Source of the DNA: Cordylochernes scorpioides
Lineage: Eukaryota > Arthropoda > Arachnida > Pseudoscorpiones > Chernetidae
NCBI GenBank assembly: GCA_030710605.1
Contig: CP092875.1
Span: forward strand, 67,656,754 to 67,720,753
Reading direction: 5' to 3'
Length of the DNA stretch: 64,000 bases
Part shown: one piece after another, positions 58,139 to 64,000 of the stretch
Numbering within the stretch: the first letter of the stretch is position 1
How the letters are laid out: each line of letters opens with the position of its first letter
Notes under the pieces: model-generated
Seen by the model: the letters and a program-made list of their open reading frames with translations, nothing else
The model's database searches: none
What the model was told of the DNA's origin: nothing
Translations under genes and position numbers: made by a program

Positions 58139-58236
58139 AATATATATTTATCATCGCAGTAAGGGCAGTAGAAGTTTGTATTATGTATAAAAGAAACATT
58201 CGTGCTTTTAAATTCTTTCATTTTATATATTATATT

Positions 58237-59000
58237 GATTGTAGATATTACAAGAAATCTCTTTATTTTCTCGTTAAGAGCTTGATTTGTTCTTAGAATG
58301 TTTGAACTCTCACTTTTTTTTCTCTTTTAATAATAATGATAAATTAACAATTTTGGTGGAAATATTTTATAGTAATGTTTTTTCCCTCTTTCTCCTTTTC
58401 AATATCCTATGAATATTCCAAATGGCCTACATTTTCTAAAATATGTATAGAAAAATATAGAGGCATGCTTGTAGGAGAGCGCAAGTGTCCCTAGGGGGAC
58501 ATAGCGCTTTAAATTGAAATAAATCCAAGATTATTGAATTTTTTCAATAAATAGAATTATTTTTAATTTGAATTAGATCCTGGTGTGTCATTTCTAATTT
58601 CAAGTTTTATATGTTAAATTAGCGCCATCTTTCTTTAAAATGACTGATAAATAGCGCTAAGAATATAATAATGCTATTCTAGAAGAAAGAAAAGAAAGAG
58701 AGATAATAGATTTCAAACCTTTCCTTGGTGAACTATTTCTCTTTATTTGGCAAACATATTCACTCGGAGAGTACCAGAGCGTTGACTTACTTATTTGGTT
58801 AGAATTATATATATGGGTTTTATCCTCCGCTTAAAATTATAATTTCATAATCTTTGATACTATACGATATACACTCAATAGATTTTTAATTATGCAATAT
58901 GTACAGAGTTATTAGAAATAAATTCTCACAATTCTACGACCCTTTATTAGATGTTATTGAGAGAATATTATTTATTAATGTCCCCTCTAATAACTCGTCT
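58237..59000. other. Spacer, unit 4
   Basis: Matches unit 3 (38040-38800), including the 31-bp palindrome at 58478-58508. No gene seen. Confidence 0.5.
58478..58508. repeat. 31-bp palindrome (AGCGC...AGCGCT), unit 4
   Basis: Identical in form to 38284-38314. Confidence 0.5.
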
Positions 59001-59004
59001 TTTT

Positions 59005-59085
59005 AGGTTGACTGCTTCTGTGTGTGACCTTCCCTTCCAAAGTGAAAGTTCAGTCCCACAAGAGGAATCTTTCATAATTGCGGTA
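59005..59085 (+). pseudogene. 70-nt exon-like block, unit 4 (decayed)
   Basis: As unit 3, with TTTTTAG before and GTAATA after. It has gained bases, so the length is not 70. Confidence 0.35.
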
Positions 59086-59549
59086 ATACAGAACTTACCT
59101 TTTATCATTACACAACTTCATCAATGATGTGCTTGAAATTGACAATTTTGAAAATATATCACAATTGCCAGAGTTGGGTTTAGTCACGTATTACGTGTTA
59201 ATAATAAAAATTACGAAGATATTTAAACCAAGAGAGAAGTACTTCAAATTACCAAAGAGTTCTTTTTTGTTTGCGCTAGTTATAAATTTTTTATATTAGT
59301 AATGGATTATCTTAAATATTTAACTTCTTCATAATGAATGAAAAGAAAAAAATATAATAAAGACAAGGTTTTATACCATTGAAATACGTTAGAATTACAT
59401 TATCTTGAAATTCACAGCATCATTCACAAGGATGTGAAATTATGAAATGACCTTTTGAATTTGATGGTCACCTTACACAGGTATAATAGAGCTTGTGTAA
59501 GTTTAACATCAAACCAAGGAAAAATCCAAGCTGCTTTGGTGGCCCTTTG

Positions 59550-60275
59550 ATTTATATAACCCCAAAAATCGTTCTGAACAAGTCTTATTATTTTGGCGCC
59601 ATTTGGTGGACCTTGGACGCTACCCTTCAGGTTAAACCTCTGCTTTTCATATTGAGGGAAACGGTACAAAAATATAATTTAAACTGTGCAGCAGTATTGT
59701 GATGACTATGGAAATATGGTGCAAATATAACCAAGTTGAAAGAGCCAATTTCAGCGCTCGAACTACTATCAATGGATAATGTGGGAATCCTATGTCATGA
59801 TCAGGAAGGGAGAGCAGGGGGAGTCCGTAGAATATTATGCTTAGAAACTCTCCTTTTTGAAGGTCTGGTCTCCACTCTGGAGGGGCGTGGGTGGGAGCCC
59901 TCCAGGAGGGGGGGTGGGGTTGTATACCACCTCTCTCGCGACTCCCTTCCTGGATAAATAGCTTCTTAAACCTCCTTTTGAGAACCAAATGTTTTTAATT
60001 CTTTCTATAATTACATAACACAGGACATAAGAGAAAGTGAGCCCCATAGCCTCAGAGGATTAGTCTGTGGCCTCCCCCTTGAACCCATAGATCCTTTGGT
60101 CTGGCTTGTGACCTTTCCTTGGGCCCAATTGATTCGGTGGACTGGGATGTGCTGACTCTAAGCTGGCCATGATTTTAATCAACAGCATGCCAACTGCTTG
60201 CTCTACTTTATCTTGTGGTATCCCAACATTTACGATGGGACTCTGAATAAATATACCTAATGAAGTACTGAACAA
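59550..60275 (-). pseudogene. Conserved minus-strand ORF block, unit 4 (broken)
   Basis: Frames 60060-60275 and 59841-60047 correspond to the 158-codon ORF, with at least two frame breaks. Sequence is closer to units 1 and 2 than to unit 3. Confidence 0.35.
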
Positions 60276-60394
60276 ATTTGAGTGTTAAACCTTTTTTGTT
60301 GATTTAATTCTATCCCTATATAAATTAAACTAATTTTAGAGGTTCCAATTGATTCCAGATTGGCCAGTAATCCTGAACCCTTTTATGTTTTGTT

Positions 60395-60465
60395 AAAAAT
60401 TGAAAGACAAACTAGATTAAAATAATTTTAGTTTTGATTTTAGTTTGCCTTTTAATTTTTAATTA
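60395..60465. repeat. Hairpin repeat (AAAGACAAACTA), unit 4
   Basis: As unit 1, one arm has G to A. Confidence 0.65.
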
Positions 60466-60695
60466 AAAAGGGTTTTCAGGGTTTATGGTCCAACCAGTAT
60501 ATTTCATTTAAATATAAATGAATATTTTTAACCTTTTTATATTTTTCAGCGTTTCAAACCACTTTTATATTTTACCCCTCTTTCCAAATATTTATAATTT
60601 TGTTCATTAATTTTGAATTATTTTTTATTTTTCATTTATAATATCAGTCCAATCAGAATTTAAATACAAAGTAAACAAAATTGCGAATATTTTAT

Positions 60696-60740
60696 CAAAA
60701 AGGCATATATTAAATTAAAATAAATGCCTTTTTAATTAAA
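60696..60740. repeat. Hairpin repeat (AAAAAGGCATATAT), unit 4
   Basis: As unit 1, with some arm decay. Confidence 0.6.
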
Positions 60741-60776
60741 TATTTATTTATGGATTGCTCTATTTTCAAAACAATA

Positions 60777-60778
<2 letters not shown>

Positions 60779-60808
<30 letters not shown>
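60779..60808. repeat. (TA)n microsatellite
   Basis: About 15 TA repeats at a spot where the other units have only three to six. Confidence 0.9.
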
Positions 60809-60816
<8 letters not shown>

Positions 60817-61097
60817 CCTCGATATGTTAAAAAATATATATTTTTTATTTCTTTAATAAATCTAGGTTGGCTTATATATATATATATAATTCTGATCGCC
60901 TTTTGACACAAAATAACAAATAGAGTTTTCCTAAAGAGGGCAAGTGGCTGAAAGGTTGAAAATAAAATATAGAAAGATTGAAGATATTAATTTATGATTT
61001 TAATTATATAACTCAACTACACAAATAGATTCTCCATAATATACATATTGGTGACAATTCCTTAACCTTTGTGTGCGTGAATCTTGTGACCCGTGTG

Positions 61098-61293
61098 ATT
61101 CTGAAGTTGCCTGTCCCAATTTCGACGTTACATTTTGGTGGTATATGCTGGGTAGTTTAGGGAAAACAGACTGAAGATCGCCGAGAAAACTTTGTGGCAA
61201 CGGTTGCTATGATCGACATTTTCAGAGACTGGCTCAAGGAATTCATCGCCGTTTCAAAGCCAAGAGTTTCCTCCAAGATTACCATGTCCCTAT
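61098..61293 (+). mobile_element. Fragment of miniature LTR element, unit 4
   Basis: Orthologue of 6685-6883. Confidence 0.55.
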
Positions 61294-61305
61294 AGCCTTT
61301 CGTAG

Positions 61306-61808
61306 GTGTACAGCATCGTTGTTCTGAATAACCTGATTCTGCTCTTTTTTAGTTTTATTTCTACAAGTCTGCAAGTTGACAAAACTCTGTCCTGCCACCA
61401 GACCTGCTGTCTTCCTTGCGCGGATTCAAGTCTAAAGAGCCTTCCCTTGAAATGTTCGTATTTAAGGATTCTAAACGCGTGCTGCGTTCCTGGAGCCTCT
61501 ACTAGCGTCTACTACAGGTCATCAACTTCCGGGTGGTGCACGAGGTAAAAAAATGTCGTCCTGCCAATTTAACAATGACCCTCACACACCTCCACAGCCT
61601 GTTCGCGGGAAGGAATATGGTTTCAGCTTCTCCTACAAATATATTCTTCAAAGCTGAGGGCGTGATTGGACATTCCCTTCATTTGTGTGGCCTCCGCTTA
61701 ATCTCCTCAGCCGACCTACACCTCAATAACCTTTCCGGACACTACATGCCAAGACATCCTGGAAAATCTACCTCGAGGTCTGCCAACTATGTGATAGATC
61801 GCTTTTAA
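61306..61808 (+). pseudogene. Conserved plus-strand ORF, unit 4 (TAG plus frameshift)
   Basis: TAG shared with the other units; a one-base deletion near 61388 (ACTCTGTCCTGCC versus ACTCCCGTCCGGCC) breaks the upstream frame. Downstream part intact: VVHEVKKCRPANLTMTLTHL and ADLHLNNLSGHYMPRHPGKS. Confidence 0.5.
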
Positions 61809-62271
61809 ACAGTATATGGAGTTGCCGCTACCTTCAACCATCCCAAGATGTTTGCTTCCCACAAAGTGTTTCTGGAGGCCAACTGGTCGTTCTCATCAGT
61901 TTCGACTTCAAAAGAAGTTCACATGATCCGCCTCTTGTATTGAAGAGATTTTAACCAATCTTATATCTCCCTGTATCTATATTATAAATTATTTAACTTT
62001 TCTATCGAGGTTATTCAGTGGAATAAAATTATAATAAAACAATTTTTTAATTTTATTTTGGTAGCAACTTATTTTATATTAGATATCACACAAACAATTT
62101 ATCATATTTGAAAACTTTTTATTCAAAAATGTTATTTCAATAAAATGGATATATTTATCAATGTCTTCTTTGAATCCTTCTAAATATTAGTTTAACTATA
62201 TAGAGATAGAATTAAATCAATAACACTTCTTAAAATGTGAATTTATTATCATTATTATTTCAATTCCATTT

Positions 62272-63512
62272 GACCCCAATACACTCTTGATATTGGGGTT
62301 TGTTATTCCTTTTTGGTCCAGATTTCCAATATACTCTATATATTGGGATTTGTTATTCCTTATTGTTCTAGAAATCCAATATATTCTTGATATTGGAGTT
62401 TCTTATTCCTTTTTGGTCCAGAACTCCAATATATTCTTGATATTGGAGTTTGTTATTCCTTTTTGTTCTAGATCTCCAATATACTCTTGATATTGGAGTT
62501 TGTGATTTATTTTTGTTCTAGAACTCCAATATACTCTTGATATTGGGGTTTGTTATTCCTTTTTGGACTAGATCTCCAATATACTCTTGATATTGGAGTT
62601 TGTGATTTATTTTTGTTTTAGAACTCCAATATACTCTTGATATTGTGGTTTGTTATTCCTTTTTGTTCTAGATCTCCAATATACTCTTGATATTGGGGTT
62701 TGTTATTTCTTTCTTTTCTAGATCTCCAATATATTCTTGATATTGTGGTTTGTTATTCCTTTTTAGACTAGATCTCCAATATACTCTTGGTATTGGAGTT
62801 TGTTATTCCTTTTTGTTCTAGATCTCCAATATACTCTTGAAATTGGAGGTTCTTATTTCTTTTTGGTCCAGATCTCCAATATACTCTTATTATTGTATTT
62901 TGTTATTTCTTTTTGTTTTAGATCCTCAATATACCCTTGATATTGTGGTTTGCTATTCCTTTTTTGGCCTTGATCTCCAATATACCCTAGATATTGTGGT
63001 TTGTTATTCCTTTTTGGACTAAGTCTCCAATATACTCTTGATATTAGAGTTTGTTATTTCTTTTTGTTCTAGATCTCCAATATACTCTTGATATTGGGGT
63101 TTGTTATTTATTTTTGTTCACGATCTCAAATACTCTTGATATTGGAGTTTCTTATTCCTTTTTGGTCCAGATCTCCAATATACTCTTAATATTGGGGTTT
63201 GTTATTTCTATTTGTTCTAAATACCCAATAAACCCTTAATATTGGGGTTTGTTATTCCTTTTTGTTCTAGATCTCCAATATAGTCTTGATATTGGAGTTT
63301 CTTATTCCTTTTTGGTCCAGAACTCCAATATATTCTTGATATTGGAGTTTGTTATTCCTTTTTGTTCTAGATCTCCAATATACTTCTGATTTTAGAGTTT
63401 CTTATTCCTTTTTGGTTCAGATCTCCAATTTACTCTTGATATTGGAGTTTTTTTATTTCTTTTTGTTCTAGATCTCCAATATACTTCTGATATTGGAGTT
63501 TGTTATTCCTTT
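62272..63512. repeat. 50-bp minisatellite, unit 4 (~25 copies)
   Basis: Same repeat as the other units. Frames across it (for example 62287-63239) reflect the repeat only. Confidence 0.95.
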
Positions 63513-64000
63513 TTGATAAGCTGAAATGCTTAATTTTTCAGAAAGTATTTCGGAATTTCTTCCATTTCAAACTCCATATATCTTTCCTCTACTCTCTCGG
63601 TTTCTTTTTTGCTCGGTCTTCTATCCATTTGTGTCGCTAGTAATGATGATAAATTCACATTTTTATACACACAGGGAGTAATTTAAATTTAATTTTCATA
63701 GTTATATTTGTTCAGTACTAAATCTCCTTTTAATGATTCAGAGTCTCAACAACCAATGTAGGGTACACCCTGAGATAAGGTAGAGCTGGCACTTGGCATG
63801 TTGTTGTTTCAATGGCTGGCTGAAGGGTTGGCCACTGACTAGGCTACTGGATCGCGGGGCTCGGGTTAGGTCATAGGCTAGGTCATTGGGTCTATGTGGT
63901 TCAGGGGATGGCCACAGACTGGTCCACTGGATGAGGCTATGGGGCTGACTTGGATTGATAATCCCTTCCTTTATCATAAAGTACATTTCTGAAACCTGCG
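63513..64000 (-). other. Conserved post-minisatellite block, unit 4 (cut by window end)
   Basis: Same as 9211-9700, with the minus-strand 82-codon frame open at 63738-63986 (MYFMIKEGIINPSQPHSLIQ). Confidence 0.35.

Larger units (their letters stand above)
56332..58223. mobile_element. 374-bp tandem array with inverted tail (hammerhead-like element)
   Basis: Four full 374-bp monomers start at 56331, 56705, 57079 and 57453; a fifth starts at 57827 and is cut at about 57940, where an inverted partial copy (57941-58223) begins. The insertion is bounded by the repeat TATATATTATATT at 56319-56331 and 58224-58236, and unit 3 has a single site near 38035. Monomers 2 and 4 match each other, and so do 3 and 5, so there is a 748-bp higher-order repeat. 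There is no protein. The minus strand of each monomer has a hammerhead-like motif, and the inverted tail shows it on the plus strand. Confidence 0.9.
49204..64000. repeat. Tandem unit 4 (3' truncated)
   Basis: Partial copy that runs off the window just after the 50-bp minisatellite and the start of the conserved block. Its 5' half follows unit 3; from about 59.55 kb it reads like units 1 and 2. Insertions found only here are a 5'-truncated Penelope element (50155-50711), a tRNA-carrying inverted dimer (53571-54258) and the 374-bp array (56332-58223). Confidence 0.9.

Noticed and set aside
62287-63239. Several ORFs rich in LDIGVSYSFL
   Set aside because: Direct translation of the 50-bp minisatellite.
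1-64000. Centromeric satellite array
   Set aside because: Unit length of 15-17 kb with internal elements is unlike typical centromeric satellites, and nothing in the sequence points to a centromere.

Overview
The window is strongly AT-rich eukaryotic DNA with no operons, ribosome-binding sites or rRNA, and no intact protein gene that I recognise. Penelope-like retroelements with GIY-YIG domains, a Helitron, small LTR elements, a tRNA-derived SINE, Tc1 and LINE fragments and hammerhead-like repeats point to an invertebrate animal. The species and phylum cannot be fixed from the sequence.

The main structure is a tandem array of large repeat units of about 15.5-17 kb. Unit 1 is 1-15033 (5' truncated), unit 2 is 15034-32082, unit 3 is 32083-49203 and unit 4 is 49204-64000 (3' truncated). 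Each unit has the same order: a degenerate ~25-bp AT-rich array; an AT-rich spacer; an exon-like block; a 70-nt exon-like block bounded by AG and GT; a block with a minus-strand ORF; small hairpin repeats; a fragment of a miniature LTR element; a plus-strand ORF with a shared TAG; a 50-bp minisatellite of 19-27 copies; a conserved block; a 55-bp minisatellite; and a long spacer. The 5' halves pair as 1+2 and 3+4, but the 3' half of unit 4 resembles units 1 and 2, which suggests exchange between units.

Insertions differ between units, so the other units act as natural empty sites. This gives exact ends for several elements: a palindromic Penelope 3' remnant (6173-6623), a SINE (11715-12033), two miniature LTR elements (12317-12995 and 47289-48053), an inverted Penelope pair (19792-21119), a Helitron inserted between A and T (21626-22824), a 5'-truncated Penelope element (50155-50711), a tRNA-carrying inverted dimer (53571-54258) and a 374-bp tandem array with an inverted tail (56332-58223).

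The most unusual system is the group of small non-coding repeats carrying hammerhead ribozyme sequence boxes. In the 374-bp family, all three strands of a hammerhead (CTGATGA, GAAA and GUC) with three matching helices occur in the order C-B-A instead of the normal cyclic A-B-C, and helix II covaries in relics in units 1-3. Its arrangement (direct copies, then an inverted copy, with long target-site duplications) matches the Penelope insertions here, suggesting that Penelope machinery mobilises it. The unit-borne ORFs look like duplicated, decaying fragments of one or more host genes; I cannot name them.
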